The notes under the pieces were generated by a model. That model saw only the letters and a list, made by a program, of their open reading frames with translations, had not been told where the DNA came from and made no database searches. The translations under genes and the position numbers were made by a program. Shown here in pieces: positions 32,401 through 39,833 of a stretch of 43,289 nucleotides of DNA. Within the stretch, counting starts at the first letter, position 1, and every line of letters begins with the position of its first letter. The DNA comes from an uncultured Dorea sp. (GTDB lineage Bacteria; Bacillota; Clostridia; Lachnospirales; Lachnospiraceae). The stretch is taken from NCBI GenBank assembly GCA_948602995.1, contig CAPEBR010000030.1, forward strand, positions 1 through 43,289. The letters run 5' to 3'.

Positions 32401-32499
32401 AAATATTCCACGAATTAATTGATATAATCTTTCGATTTGTTCCGTATTTAAATTTTCAATTACTACGTGCAAATATTTTCGTTTTTCTTCGTTACTCAT
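32386..32499 (-). CDS. Small 37-residue protein convergent to the repressor
   Basis: From ATG 32499, after GCGGAGGTAATACAT, the frame encodes MSNEEKRKYLHVVIENLNTE and QIERLYQLIRGIFGKVI. A promoter (32552-32580) with a LexA-like site beside it lies upstream and a terminator covers its end, so it forms a complete small unit. Such small helical proteins are common next to phage regulators; function unknown. It overlaps the repressor stop by four bases. Confidence 0.55.
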   Translation of the reverse strand: MSNEEKRKYLHVVIENLNTEQIERLYQLIRGIFGKVI

Positions 32500-32551
32500 A
32501 TGTATTACCTCCGCTCATTAAGCAAACACACGTTCCGAACTCCTTATTGAT

Positions 32552-32580
32552 ATCATACTACTGTACACGCAAAATATCAA
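32552..32580 (-). promoter_or_regulatory. Promoter for the 37-residue minus gene
   Basis: On the minus strand TTGATA (32580-32575) and TATGAT (32557-32552) are 17 bases apart, 53 bases before the start codon. Confidence 0.6.
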
Positions 32581-32590
32581 TCAGTAATTT

Positions 32591-32604
32591 CAAACAAATG
32601 TTCG
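32591..32604. promoter_or_regulatory. LexA/SOS box-like operator
   Basis: On the minus strand CGAACATTTGTTTG differs by one base in the second half from the Gram-positive SOS box CGAAC-N4-GTTCG. It lies just upstream of the -35 of the 32552-32580 promoter. Confidence 0.4.
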
Positions 32605-32683
32605 AATGTTTATTTGTGGGGATTTTCCCCTCCTATATATAAAGACACATGAACTGGAAATAACTGTCGCGATTTTGACAATT

Positions 32684-32701
32684 TGTCCCATATTTGGGAC
32701 A
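32684..32701. promoter_or_regulatory. Operator-like dyad
   Basis: TGTCCCA and TGGGACA are perfect reverse complements around TATT. The dyad lies just past the stop of the second XRE gene and next to a TTGACA, so it may be an operator for a phage regulator. Confidence 0.4.
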
Positions 32702-32702
32702 C

Positions 32703-32900
32703 TTATTTATAAGGGGAATCCATTAAGTCATAGATACGTACTTTTAACCCCTTTGCAAGGAGTTCCAGCGTGTCGGCGGACGGTGAACACTCTCCATTCG
32801 CAATCCTCCCTATTGTGGACTTTGGAATTCCGGTCATCATTGACACCTGTCGTATGGTTAGGTTCTTTTTAAACATTACTTTATCGAGCAGTATTTTCAT
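32703..32900 (-). CDS. Small XRE-family regulator
   Basis: The 65-residue protein is a lone XRE helix-turn-helix: MKILLDKVMFKKNLTIRQVS, then PKSTIGRIANGECSPSADTL and LEELLAKGLKV-like helix 5. ATG 32900 lacks a clear ribosome-binding site, and ATG 32876 is an alternative. It is oriented like the lytic genes, opposite the main repressor, and could be a Cro-like or excision-control regulator. Confidence 0.7.
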   Translation of the reverse strand: MKILLDKVMFKKNLTIRQVSMMTGIPKSTIGRIANGECSPSADTLELLAKGLKVRIYDLMDSPYK

Positions 32901-33077
32901 ATATACTATTTTAAATGGTTTTATCTCTTTGATATTTGGTAATTTATGGAAGGAAATGTTGATGAAATGCACATCAAAGAATTCGTAGCAGAACTGTAGT
33001 TAAAAGTACTCCTATAATCCTTATATACATTGAAGAAATCAATAACCGTGGGCAAATTTATAAATAGAAGGGTTTAT

Positions 33078-33314
33078 ATGAATGCAATAAAAGAAAGAAT
33101 AATGGGCGCTGTAACTGTTATGAATGATTCTGATGCCGAAAAGGTCTGGAATTTTGTAGTCAAAAACCTGGCGCCGCGATCATGGAACGAGATTGAAGAG
33201 GTCCCCCCTGATGAATGGGATCTGAAGATGCTTAACGACATAGACGAAAATCCGGACTGCCATGAGTTTGTATCCCAGGATACTTTATTGAAAGAACTGG
33301 ATCTGACGTTATAA
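33078..33314 (+). CDS. Small hypothetical protein, possible antitoxin-like
   Basis: The 78-residue acidic protein (MNAIKERIMGAVTVMNDSDA start; SWNEIEEVPPDEWDLKMLND; HEFVSQDTLLKELDL) resembles short Firmicutes proteins often found near toxin-antitoxin or Uma2 genes. I do not recognise a family firmly. AAGGG lies before ATG 33078. An earlier ATG at 33030 has a weaker context. Confidence 0.5.
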   Translation: MNAIKERIMGAVTVMNDSDAEKVWNFVVKNLAPRSWNEIEEVPPDEWDLKMLNDIDENPDCHEFVSQDTLLKELDLTL

Positions 33315-33375
33315 TGTGACAGTACCGCTACGGAACGCATACTAACATTTTATCTTTGAAAAGGAGGTTCTTACT

Positions 33376-33918
33376 ATGGCACTGGCCCAGCAACTCACAT
33401 ACACGATTGATGATATCTATGCTCTTCCTGATGGGGAACGGGCAGAACTGATTGACGGTCAGATCTATATGATGGCGCCGCCGAATACCAGACATCAAAA
33501 TCTTGTCAGTGAATTTACTATCACAATAGGAAATTATATTCGCCTAAAAGGTGGAAACTGCAAAGTATTTCCGGCTCCTTTTGCTGTTTTCTTAAATAAG
33601 GATGATCTGAACTATGTGGAACCTGACATCTCCGTGATATGTGACAAAGGCAAGCTGAATGAGAAAGGATGTGACGGTGCGCCGGACTGGATAATCGAAA
33701 TCATTTCTCCCAGCACAAGCCGTATGGACTATGGAATAAAACTTTTTAAATATCGCACTGCAGGGGTCCGCGAATATTGGATCGTGAATCCGTCCATGCG
33801 CACGGTTAATGTCTATGATTTTGAAAATGATGCCGGAACAACACAATACTCTTTTGATGACAAAATCCCTGTATGCATATATAAGGACTTCAATATCTGC
33901 ATTTCCGATTTGCTGTGA
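33376..33918 (+). CDS. Uma2-family (DUF820) putative restriction endonuclease, copy 1
   Basis: The 180-residue protein fits the Uma2 family of PD-(D/E)XK-fold proteins. It begins MALAQQLTYTIDDIYALPDG, then GERAELIDGQIYMMAPP, the conserved YVEPDISVICD, GAPDWIIEIISPST with Glu, and GIKLFKYRTAGVREYWIVNP. The D...ExK-like pattern suggests metal-dependent nuclease. AAGGAGGTTCTTACT precedes ATG 33376. It is a close paralogue of the gene at 34312. Uma2 function in bacteria is not settled. Confidence 0.85.
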   Translation: MALAQQLTYTIDDIYALPDGERAELIDGQIYMMAPPNTRHQNLVSEFTITIGNYIRLKGGNCKVFPAPFAVFLNKDDLNYVEPDISVICDKGKLNEKGCDGAPDWIIEIISPSTSRMDYGIKLFKYRTAGVREYWIVNPSMRTVNVYDFENDAGTTQYSFDDKIPVCIYKDFNICISDLL

Positions 33919-34076
33919 TATCATGATGGCGATATCGTCCTTGTCTCCCAGAAGATCAGGCAAACAGGAAAGGACGTGACTATATGCCATTACTGCAAGA
34001 GGAATCGGAAATATAAGGATTTTATATTAATCTGTAAGCCCAAAAAAAATTATATATAATTGAAAAATTTGAATAC
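33919..34076. other. Intergenic stretch with possible gene remnant
   Basis: No complete gene is supported. The plus-strand frame directly after the first Uma2 stop reads YHDGDIVLVSQKIRQTGKDV and then a CHYCKR, a fragment that could be the decayed end of a longer gene. The rest is AT-rich and leads into the promoter at 34077. Confidence 0.3.
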
Positions 34077-34104
34077 TTGACATTTATCTCGGATATGCTA
34101 TAAT
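34077..34104 (+). promoter_or_regulatory. Strong sigma-70 promoter of a short transcript
   Basis: TTGACA (34077-34082) and TATAAT (34099-34104) are perfect, with a 16-base spacer. It precedes a short transcribed region that ends in a terminator-like hairpin. Confidence 0.75.
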
Positions 34105-34138
34105 ATAGCTAATTAGCGAAATGACTGCTGTGCGGTCA

Positions 34139-34178
34139 CAAAGAAGCCTTGAGATTTTGTCTCGGGCTTTCTTTGTTT
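34139..34178 (+). terminator. Terminator or attenuator hairpin
   Basis: AAAGAAGCC-TTGAGA and TCTC-GGGCTTTCTTT pair around TTTTG, followed by GTTTTGGAGG. It lies about 35 bases after the -10, so the promoter could yield a small RNA of about 70 nt or be read through into the next frame. Confidence 0.6.
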
Positions 34179-34193
34179 TGGAGGATAAAATAT

Positions 34194-34289
34194 ATGACAA
34201 AAGAAATCATTGCAAGTACAATACCTATCCAAATTGAAAAACTTAAGCAGAAAGGGCTTATTACAAGATTTGACAAATTAGTGATTTAG
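34194..34289 (+). pseudogene. Short truncated frame downstream of attenuator
   Basis: ATG 34194 follows TTGGAGGATAAAATAT. The frame gives 31 residues: MTKEIIASTIPIQIEKLKQK, then GLITRFDKLVI. It stops 22 bases before the second Uma2 gene's start. It looks like the front part of a longer protein, cut when the Uma2 copy arrived. No family recognised. Confidence 0.4.
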
Positions 34290-34311
34290 ATATTAAAAGG
34301 AGGTTCTTACT

Positions 34312-34863
34312 ATGGCATTAGCCCAGCAACTCACATACACGATTGATGATATCTATGCCCTTCCTGATGGGGAACGGGCGGAATTAATTGACGGTCAGAT
34401 CTATATGATGTCGCCGCCAAACACAATCCATCAAAGAATCTCTCATCTGTTAGAATGGGAAATAGAAAATTATATTCGCAAGAAAAGTGGTGAATGTGAA
34501 GTGTTTGCCGCCCCATTTGCGGTATTTCTAAGTGAAGACAATAATAACTATCTTGAACCCGATATCTCTGTTATATGTGATAAAAACAAGTTGGATGAAA
34601 AGGGATGCAATGGCGCGCCAGACTGGGTTGTTGAGATAACATCTCCTTCAGACCCACAGAGGGATTACGGCGTTAAACTTTTTAAATACCGTACTGCAGG
34701 AGTCAGGGAATACTGGATTGTGAATCCACAAAAGAATACCGTTACTGTTTTTGATTTTGAAAATGAAAAACAATCTAACCAATACAGCTGGGATGACGAT
34801 ATCCCGGTATGTATATATGGAGATCTTATTCTGAACATCAATAGACTGTTGCGCAAATATTGA
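34312..34863 (+). CDS. Uma2-family (DUF820) putative restriction endonuclease, copy 2
   Basis: The 183-residue protein is a paralogue of the 33376 gene. Its first ~27 residues are identical, and the DNA around the start (AGGAGGTTCTTACTATGGCA) is nearly so. Divergence grows after residue 40, then the conserved EPDISVICDKNKLDEKGC, GAPDWVVEITSPSD and YGVKLFKYRTAGVREYWIVN return. The catalytic pattern is kept. The strong start-region identity suggests recent duplication or gene conversion. Confidence 0.85.
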   Translation: MALAQQLTYTIDDIYALPDGERAELIDGQIYMMSPPNTIHQRISHLLEWEIENYIRKKSGECEVFAAPFAVFLSEDNNNYLEPDISVICDKNKLDEKGCNGAPDWVVEITSPSDPQRDYGVKLFKYRTAGVREYWIVNPQKNTVTVFDFENEKQSNQYSWDDDIPVCIYGDLILNINRLLRKY

Positions 34864-34876
34864 GAAGGTTCTTACT

Positions 34877-34948
34877 ATGAAATATATTATTAACTTTACC
34901 TGGAATAATGCTATTATGAAACAGTGCGAAACTAACCATAAATTTTAA
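34877..34948 (+). pseudogene. Remnant after the Uma2 genes (DUF1902-like start)
   Basis: The leader GGTTCTTACTATG of the Uma2 genes recurs a third time, followed by 23 codons: MKYIINFTWNNAIMKQCETN. The opening resembles the start of DUF1902/HicB-like proteins (KYIINFTW), then frame is lost. It appears to be a gene fragment. Confidence 0.35.
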
Positions 34949-34957
34949 TTACAGCAA

Positions 34958-35106
34958 AAAGCCGTCCCTCTGCCAATCGGAACGGCTTTGGACGTATCCC
35001 GGAGGATACCCGATAGGTCTGGCCAACCTATACATAGTCTACCATCTTCCGGGACAGCCTGCAAGTGATTATTTCCAAAACGGCAATAACTCACTGGCTG
35101 TTATTT
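34958..35106 (+). ncRNA. Candidate structured leader RNA upstream of the integrase
   Basis: Several arms pair. AAAGCCGT pairs with ACGGCTTT (34958-34989). TCCCGGAGGAT pairs with ATCTTCCGGGA (34997-35054, 11 pairs with one G-U) and encloses ATAGGT/ACCTAT. AGTGATTATT may pair with AATAACTCACT (35064-35095), while AATAAC can instead pair with GTTATT followed by TTT (35085-35106). The last two are mutually exclusive, like an attenuator. It lies 55 bases before the integrase. No known class recognised. Confidence 0.5.
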
Positions 35107-35161
35107 TTATACGCATTTATCGCCCCCTCCCGGGGTGCGGATCAAGAAGGAGGAAATGACT

Positions 35162-36295
35162 ATGGCAAAACGTAAGAAATATCCGAGACTGCCCAACGGC
35201 TACGGCTCCATCAGATACCTTGGAAAAGGCAGGCGCAATCCTTTTGCGGTCCACCCGCCTGTAAAGGAGTTTGACGATGAGGGAAGGGCTATCCGGCCAG
35301 CTGCTCTGTGCTATGTGGATGACTGGATCAAGGGCTTCGCCGTACTTACAGCATACAAGGCAGGGAATTATACCCCCGGGATGGAGATGTCCCTTGACCT
35401 GGCTGACCACGATTCCCGGTCACTGGAGACACTGGCGGGGCGCATCCTGGCCGACTACAATCATATAAAGGGGACTCCGAAGGAAGACACTGTTACATTT
35501 GCAGATGTTTACCAGGAGTTCTACAAGTGGAAATACGAATCCGGAAAGGGATATTCCAAGGCATCCAAATCATCCACGCAGGCAGCATATAAAAACTGTG
35601 CCATACTCCATGGCCGCATTTTCAGGGAACTCCGGTATAACGACCTGCAGAGCGTGGTTGACGAATGCCCGCTGAAGCATTCCAGCCTGGAGCTGATCGT
35701 TTCCCTCTTTAAGCAGATGTATGCTTATGCGGATATCCAGGAGTACGCAGACAGGGACTATTCGGCGCATGTAAGAATTAACCGGCCGGATGATGATGAA
35801 TCCGGCGTTCCGTTTACGGATGACGAACTGAGGACCATATGGAAACATAAGTCAGACCCTGCTGCGGAATTTATCCTGATCATGTGTTATTCGGGCTTCC
35901 GGATCGCAGCGTATACGACACTGGAGGTGAATCTAAAAGAAAAGTACTTCCGTGGCGGCGTTAAGACTGCTGCCGGGAAGTACCGGACTGTCCCGATACA
36001 TTCCGCCATACTCCCGCTTGTAAAGAAGCGTATGAAGCGTGATGGAAAACTTCTTGATTCTGCATGTATTTTCCGGAAGGATATGTACGACTTTCTGGAG
36101 CAGTACCACATCCAGAAGCATACTCCCCACGACTGCCGGCACACCTTTTCGTATCTTTGCGAGAAATACGGGGTGAATGAAAACGACAGGAAGAGAATGC
36201 TCGGCCACTCATTCGGCAAGGATATTACCAATCAGGTATACGGACACCGCACAATAGAACAGCTCCGCTCCGAACTGGAGAAAATCTGTGACTAG
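35162..36295 (+). CDS. int: Tyrosine-type phage integrase
   Basis: The 377-residue recombinase has an N-terminal arm-binding-like region, a core-binding domain (AAYKNCAILHGRIFRELRYND) and the catalytic set: R247 in GFRIAA, K273 in AGKYRTVP, H323 and R326 in PHDCRHTFS, H349 in RMLGHSF, Y360 in NQVYGHRT. All six are present. It would recombine phage and host attachment sites for integration and, with an excision factor, excision. ATG 35162 follows AAGGAGGAAATGACT; an ATG at 35135 lies before this site. No attachment core could be defined because the other prophage end is outside the window. Confidence 0.93.
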   Translation: MAKRKKYPRLPNGYGSIRYLGKGRRNPFAVHPPVKEFDDEGRAIRPAALCYVDDWIKGFAVLTAYKAGNYTPGMEMSLDLADHDSRSLETLAGRILADYNHIKGTPKEDTVTFADVYQEFYKWKYESGKGYSKASKSSTQAAYKNCAILHGRIFRELRYNDLQSVVDECPLKHSSLELIVSLFKQMYAYADIQEYADRDYSAHVRINRPDDDESGVPFTDDELRTIWKHKSDPAAEFILIMCYSGFRIAAYTTLEVNLKEKYFRGGVKTAAGKYRTVPIHSAILPLVKKRMKRDGKLLDSACIFRKDMYDFLEQYHIQKHTPHDCRHTFSYLCEKYGVNENDRKRMLGHSFGKDITNQVYGHRTIEQLRSELEKICD

Positions 36296-36356
36296 TTTGT
36301 GACTAATAAAATGATTTAACGTGCATTTTCCCGTTATTATTTCTTCCCTTCTGAAA

Positions 36357-36397
36357 CAGCCCGAACCCGCCAATAATCAAGGGTTCGGGCTGTTTTT
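36357..36397 (+). terminator. Strong intrinsic terminator after the integrase
   Basis: CAGCCCGAACCC and GGGTTCGGGCTG form a perfect 12-pair stem with a 12-base loop, followed by TTTTT. It separates the prophage from host genes. Confidence 0.9.
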
Positions 36398-36456
36398 ATG
36401 CATATTTCCCTAGCTGTCGGAAAATGCCTTGTGTTAAGAGAACCTTAAAATTCCGA

Positions 36457-37353
36457 TCAAAAGCTATAATATGTACGCCCTGTCCTCATTGTTTTCCCCT
36501 TAATAGCGGCAAGTTCTGTAACCGTCACCATCTCATATCCTTTTTTCTTAAGGTTCTTACAGATACTGTCCACGGCATTGGCTGTGCTCATATGGATATC
36601 ATGCATTAACACTATTGCGCCGTCTCTTGCATTACTATTCACATAAGAAATAAGCCGGCCCGTATTTCTGTATTTCCAGTCAAGTGTGTCTACTGACCAT
36701 AGAATATGGGGACACCCTGCTGCGCCAAGTACACTGCTGTTAGATGACCCATAAGGAGTGCGGCACACCGTTGCAGTCCTTCCAGTATATTTCTTAATAT
36801 TTTTATTTGTCCTTGAAAACTGGCTTCTCACCGCGGCACTCCCAAGCCTGGTCAGCATCGGATGCGAATAAGAATGATTCCCGATCTCACATTCAAGCTT
36901 TGCTTCTCTCTTCAGCAAATTACCAGTACTGCCATTGATACTGGAGCCAACAAGAAAAAAGGTGGCCCTGCATTTATTTTTTTTCAGTGCATTCAGCACC
37001 TTCGGGGTTGTATTTAGTCCGGGACCATCATCAAAGGTAAGCGCGATGTGTTTTTTCTCTTTATTGTACATGACCACATCGCTCTTTTTCATGTATCCCT
37101 TTACAGAGCCTTTTTTTATCTCATACCATTTCTCTGACTGACCCAGTATGCGAATCTTCTCTCCAAACCTCAGCTTTTGAAGCGCCCTGGATCTGCCCGC
37201 TTTCTTTTCACGAATCGCAGCAGATGATATCTTCACTGCACCCTTCATATCCGCAGGAACTTTTTTGAACCTTGCCGCAGCATTTACCGGCAGTGTGCAG
37301 CAGACCGCAAGCATCAATGACAAGATCAGCACGTATCTTTTTCTCTTATTCAT
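36457..37353 (-). CDS. Secreted polysaccharide deacetylase with SH3 domain
   Basis: The 298-residue protein has an N-terminal signal peptide (MNKRKRYVLILSLMLAVCC, cleavage near NAAA). A bacterial SH3-like domain follows (LRFGEKIRILGQSEKWYEIK), then a NodB polysaccharide deacetylase domain: LTFDDGPG (D108/D109), GNHSYSHP (H160/H164), CRTPYGSS, WSVDTLDW and IVLMHDIH. The metal-binding Asp-His-His set is present. It would remove acetyl groups from peptidoglycan or another wall polymer outside the cell. It is the first host gene beside the prophage. Confidence 0.88.
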   Translation of the reverse strand: MNKRKRYVLILSLMLAVCCTLPVNAAARFKKVPADMKGAVKISSAAIREKKAGRSRALQKLRFGEKIRILGQSEKWYEIKKGSVKGYMKKSDVVMYNKEKKHIALTFDDGPGLNTTPKVLNALKKNKCRATFFLVGSSINGSTGNLLKREAKLECEIGNHSYSHPMLTRLGSAAVRSQFSRTNKNIKKYTGRTATVCRTPYGSSNSSVLGAAGCPHILWSVDTLDWKYRNTGRLISYVNSNARDGAIVLMHDIHMSTANAVDSICKNLKKKGYEMVTVTELAAIKGKTMRTGRTYYSF

Positions 37354-37374
37354 AGGTATTCCTCCTCGCTATGC

Positions 37375-38013
37375 TCACTTAATCCCCTGCTTCCTGCAGA
37401 TATCATTCAGACAACATTTCTCACAATAAGGCTTCGTCCTCGCCGTACACACATCTCTCCCATGATAAACGAGACGGTGGCAGAAATCACTTCCCTCCTC
37501 CGGAGGAATTATCTTCCAGAGCTCCATCTCCACCTTTTTCGGCTCCTTTATATCCTTTACAAGCCCGATGCGGTTACAGAGGCGGATACAGTGCGTGTCT
37601 GTCACGATTGCCGGCTTTCCAAACACATCACCCATAATCAGATTCGCACTCTTTCTTCCAACGCCCGGCAGCTTAAGAAGTGCGTTAAAATCATCTGGCA
37701 CATAACCGTCATACTCATCCCGGAGAATTTTCATACAGGCACTGATATCCCGAGCCTTACTTTTTCCAAGTCCGCAGGGTCTTACAATCTCCTCAATGCC
37801 ATCTACCTCTGCCTCTGCCAGGGCATCCACATCCGGATACCGGGCATAAAGCTTTTCTACCACAACATTTACCCTTGCATCCGTACACTGTGCCGCCAGA
37901 CGGACACTGACCAGAAGCTTCCACGCCTGGTCATAATCAAGGGTACAGCCGGCATCCGGATATTCCTTTTTCAGTCTGTCAATTACCTCAAGCGCTAACT
38001 CCCTTTTTCTCAT
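37375..38013 (-). CDS. nth: Endonuclease III
   Basis: The 212-residue base-excision DNA glycosylase/AP lyase has the helix-hairpin-helix LPGVGRKSAN with catalytic K121 and Asp139 in IVTDTHC. The iron-sulphur site VCTARTKPYCEKCCLNDIC is present, with one extra residue in the first loop compared with Escherichia coli; I believe this form is common in Clostridia. It repairs oxidised pyrimidines. Length is normal. ATG 38013 is preceded by a weak AAGGAG-type site. Ends only 22 bases from the next gene on the same strand. Confidence 0.93.
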   Translation of the reverse strand: MRKRELALEVIDRLKKEYPDAGCTLDYDQAWKLLVSVRLAAQCTDARVNVVVEKLYARYPDVDALAEAEVDGIEEIVRPCGLGKSKARDISACMKILRDEYDGYVPDDFNALLKLPGVGRKSANLIMGDVFGKPAIVTDTHCIRLCNRIGLVKDIKEPKKVEMELWKIIPPEEGSDFCHRLVYHGRDVCTARTKPYCEKCCLNDICRKQGIK

Positions 38014-38123
38014 AGTATCTCCTTATCATTATCTTCTCATTACTCTTGTCCAATTTGAAACCGGTTTCTCCAATCGAATTCCTTCATGTCTAAAAGCTAT
38101 ATTTATTCTATCAGAATAATCTG

Positions 38124-38181
38124 CATCTTTCAATTGGGGACGGGGTATTTTTAAAAATACCCCGTCCCCAATTGAAAGATG
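38124..38181. repeat. Perfect 58-bp palindrome (GGGGACGGGG type)
   Basis: The sequence reads the same on both strands with no loop: each 29-base arm runs from CATCTTTC through GGGGACGGGG to ATTTTT. With the T-rich centre it could act as a bidirectional terminator. Two shorter relatives lie at 38923-38962 and 41497-41534. Confidence 0.85.
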
Positions 38182-38262
38182 TATCCTCCTGTGATAGACT
38201 AAAAATGCAAAACCAAATTATATTGTGTCCTTTTTGCAAATTGATAAAAATGGAGGTAAATT

Positions 38263-38922
38263 ATGAAAAAATTGTTTATCTGTTTCTTGTGTATGACACT
38301 TTTTGCTGTCCTTCCTGCCGGATGCAGTACAAAGGACGATAGCGCCGCAGAGACAGGAAAGAACGGTCAGAAGCAGTCAGAAAAAGCAAACAGCAGAGAT
38401 TCTGCTGAAACGGGAGACACTGTGAAGGGACTTCACCATGTAGAAATTGACGTGAAAGATTATGGCACAATCACATTAGAACTGGATGCAGACACTGCAC
38501 CTGTTACGGTCACCAATTTTCTGAATCTTGCAGAAGAAGACTTTTATGACGGTCTGACCTTCCACAGGATTATCAGCGGTTTTATGATCCAGGGAGGAGA
38601 TCCGGCCGGAAATGGAAACGGCGGTTCAGACCAGGAGATTAAAGGAGAGTTTTCTGAAAATGGCGTGAAGAATGATATTTCTCATGTACGCGGTGTTATT
38701 TCCATGGCAAGATCCAATCTGCCCGACAGCGCTTCTTCCCAGTTTTTCATCGTCCATGAGGACAGCCCCTTCCTGGATGGAAACTATGCAGCATTCGGCC
38801 ATGTAACAGAAGGGATGGAGGTTGTTGATAAAATATGCGAAAATATCCCTGTACAAGATGACGATGGAACTGTAGCAGCGGAAGATCAGCCTGTTATTTC
38901 ATCCATTAAGGTGACAGATTAA
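38263..38922 (+). CDS. Lipoprotein peptidyl-prolyl isomerase (cyclophilin)
   Basis: The 219-residue protein has a lipoprotein signal peptide with lipobox VLPAGC (Cys21), a charged linker, and a cyclophilin domain. Key segments are FYDGLTFHRIISGFMIQGGD (the conserved FHR and QGGD), HVRGVISMARS, SSQFFIVHEDSPFLDG and AFGHVTEGMEVVD. It would help fold secreted proteins at the membrane. Start ATG 38263 follows TGGAGGTAAATT. It is followed directly by the second palindrome, which starts at its stop. Confidence 0.9.
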   Translation: MKKLFICFLCMTLFAVLPAGCSTKDDSAAETGKNGQKQSEKANSRDSAETGDTVKGLHHVEIDVKDYGTITLELDADTAPVTVTNFLNLAEEDFYDGLTFHRIISGFMIQGGDPAGNGNGGSDQEIKGEFSENGVKNDISHVRGVISMARSNLPDSASSQFFIVHEDSPFLDGNYAAFGHVTEGMEVVDKICENIPVQDDDGTVAAEDQPVISSIKVTD

Positions 38923-38962
38923 GTTGGGGACGGGGCATTTTTAATTTTGCCCCGTCCCCAAC
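38923..38962. repeat. GGGGACGGGG palindrome, second copy
   Basis: GTTGGGGACGGGGCA and its reverse complement form 15-base arms with a short A/T centre, directly after the cyclophilin stop codon. Probably a terminator shared by convergent units. Confidence 0.8.
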
Positions 38963-39063
38963 CAGTCAAGTACTGTCTGCACGAAATATGCCGTTCCGTG
39001 CCAAAGTATACTTTCATCTACCTGAAAGCCGGAGTTATGTAGTAAAACGCCTGCTTCAGAACC
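38941..39063 (-). pseudogene. Decayed C-terminal gene fragment (M20 peptidase-like)
   Basis: On the minus strand a short open stretch reads LLHNSGFQVDESILWHGTAY, then FVQTVLDWLG, before it runs into the palindrome that supplies its stop. This resembles the end of an M20/amidohydrolase-type protein. There is no start codon or upstream gene part, so it is a remnant at best. Confidence 0.3.
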
Positions 39064-39183
39064 GCTGTCAGATATGTTGAGGAAAGCCTATACCCAATTA
39101 TTCACGGGTCTTCCCAAAAACGGTCAATGTGTTATAATAATAGATAGAACCCGTTAACCAGTTCAGTCAGCGAGGCATTTCTT

Positions 39184-39792
39184 ATGAATGAAAGATTTTA
39201 CACCCTTCCGTCAGAAAAGCAGCAGAAGATCATCAATGCCGGCTTCCGTGTGTTTTCACAGAACTCTTATCGCAAAAGTCCTATGCAGGAGATTGCGGAT
39301 GAGGCAGGGATCAGCAAGTCCCTTCTGTTCCACTACTTCCGCAATAAGAAAGACCTCTATCTGTTTTTATGGAACACAGCCTCAGATATTACCTGCGAGT
39401 ATCTCGCCCTCAGCCACTGCTATGACTCTGAGGATTTATTTGAAATGATGGAGCGGGGCATGTATGCGAAGATTCAGATCATGTGCCGCTATCCGGACAT
39501 GGCAGCATTTGCCATGAAGGCATTTTACGAAAAAGATGAGGCCGTCAGGCAGGACATTCAGGAAAGCTACCGGGAACATTTTAACAGAAAGGCGGCGGAT
39601 GCCCTGGCCCGGCTGAATCCGGAGGATTTTATACCCGGCCTGGATTTAAATATGATGCACCGGCAGATCTACTTAATGTCGGTCGGATATCTGTGGGAAA
39701 TCTCCCAGCGCGGGGATACCCTGGACGCTGGCGAGCTTAAGAAGACTTTCTCAGAAATGCTTTTATTCTGGAAAAGTGTATATCTAAGGTAA
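39184..39792 (+). CDS. TetR-family transcriptional regulator
   Basis: The 202-residue protein has a typical TetR N-terminal HTH: EKQQKIINAGFRVFSQNSY, then MQEIADEAGISKSLLFHYF. A variable helical ligand-binding domain follows. A TATAAT (near 39134) with a weak -35 lies upstream. It precedes the ABC genes by 41 bases on the same strand and probably controls them and itself. Confidence 0.85.
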   Translation: MNERFYTLPSEKQQKIINAGFRVFSQNSYRKSPMQEIADEAGISKSLLFHYFRNKKDLYLFLWNTASDITCEYLALSHCYDSEDLFEMMERGMYAKIQIMCRYPDMAAFAMKAFYEKDEAVRQDIQESYREHFNRKAADALARLNPEDFIPGLDLNMMHRQIYLMSVGYLWEISQRGDTLDAGELKKTFSEMLLFWKSVYLR

Positions 39793-39833
39793 CTATTTGG
39801 CAGTTCTGCTGCAGAAAGGAGTGTTAAAACCAA

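Noticed and set aside
36357..36397. Terminator region considered as the attachment core
   Set aside because: The other prophage end is outside the window, so no repeated core can be shown.
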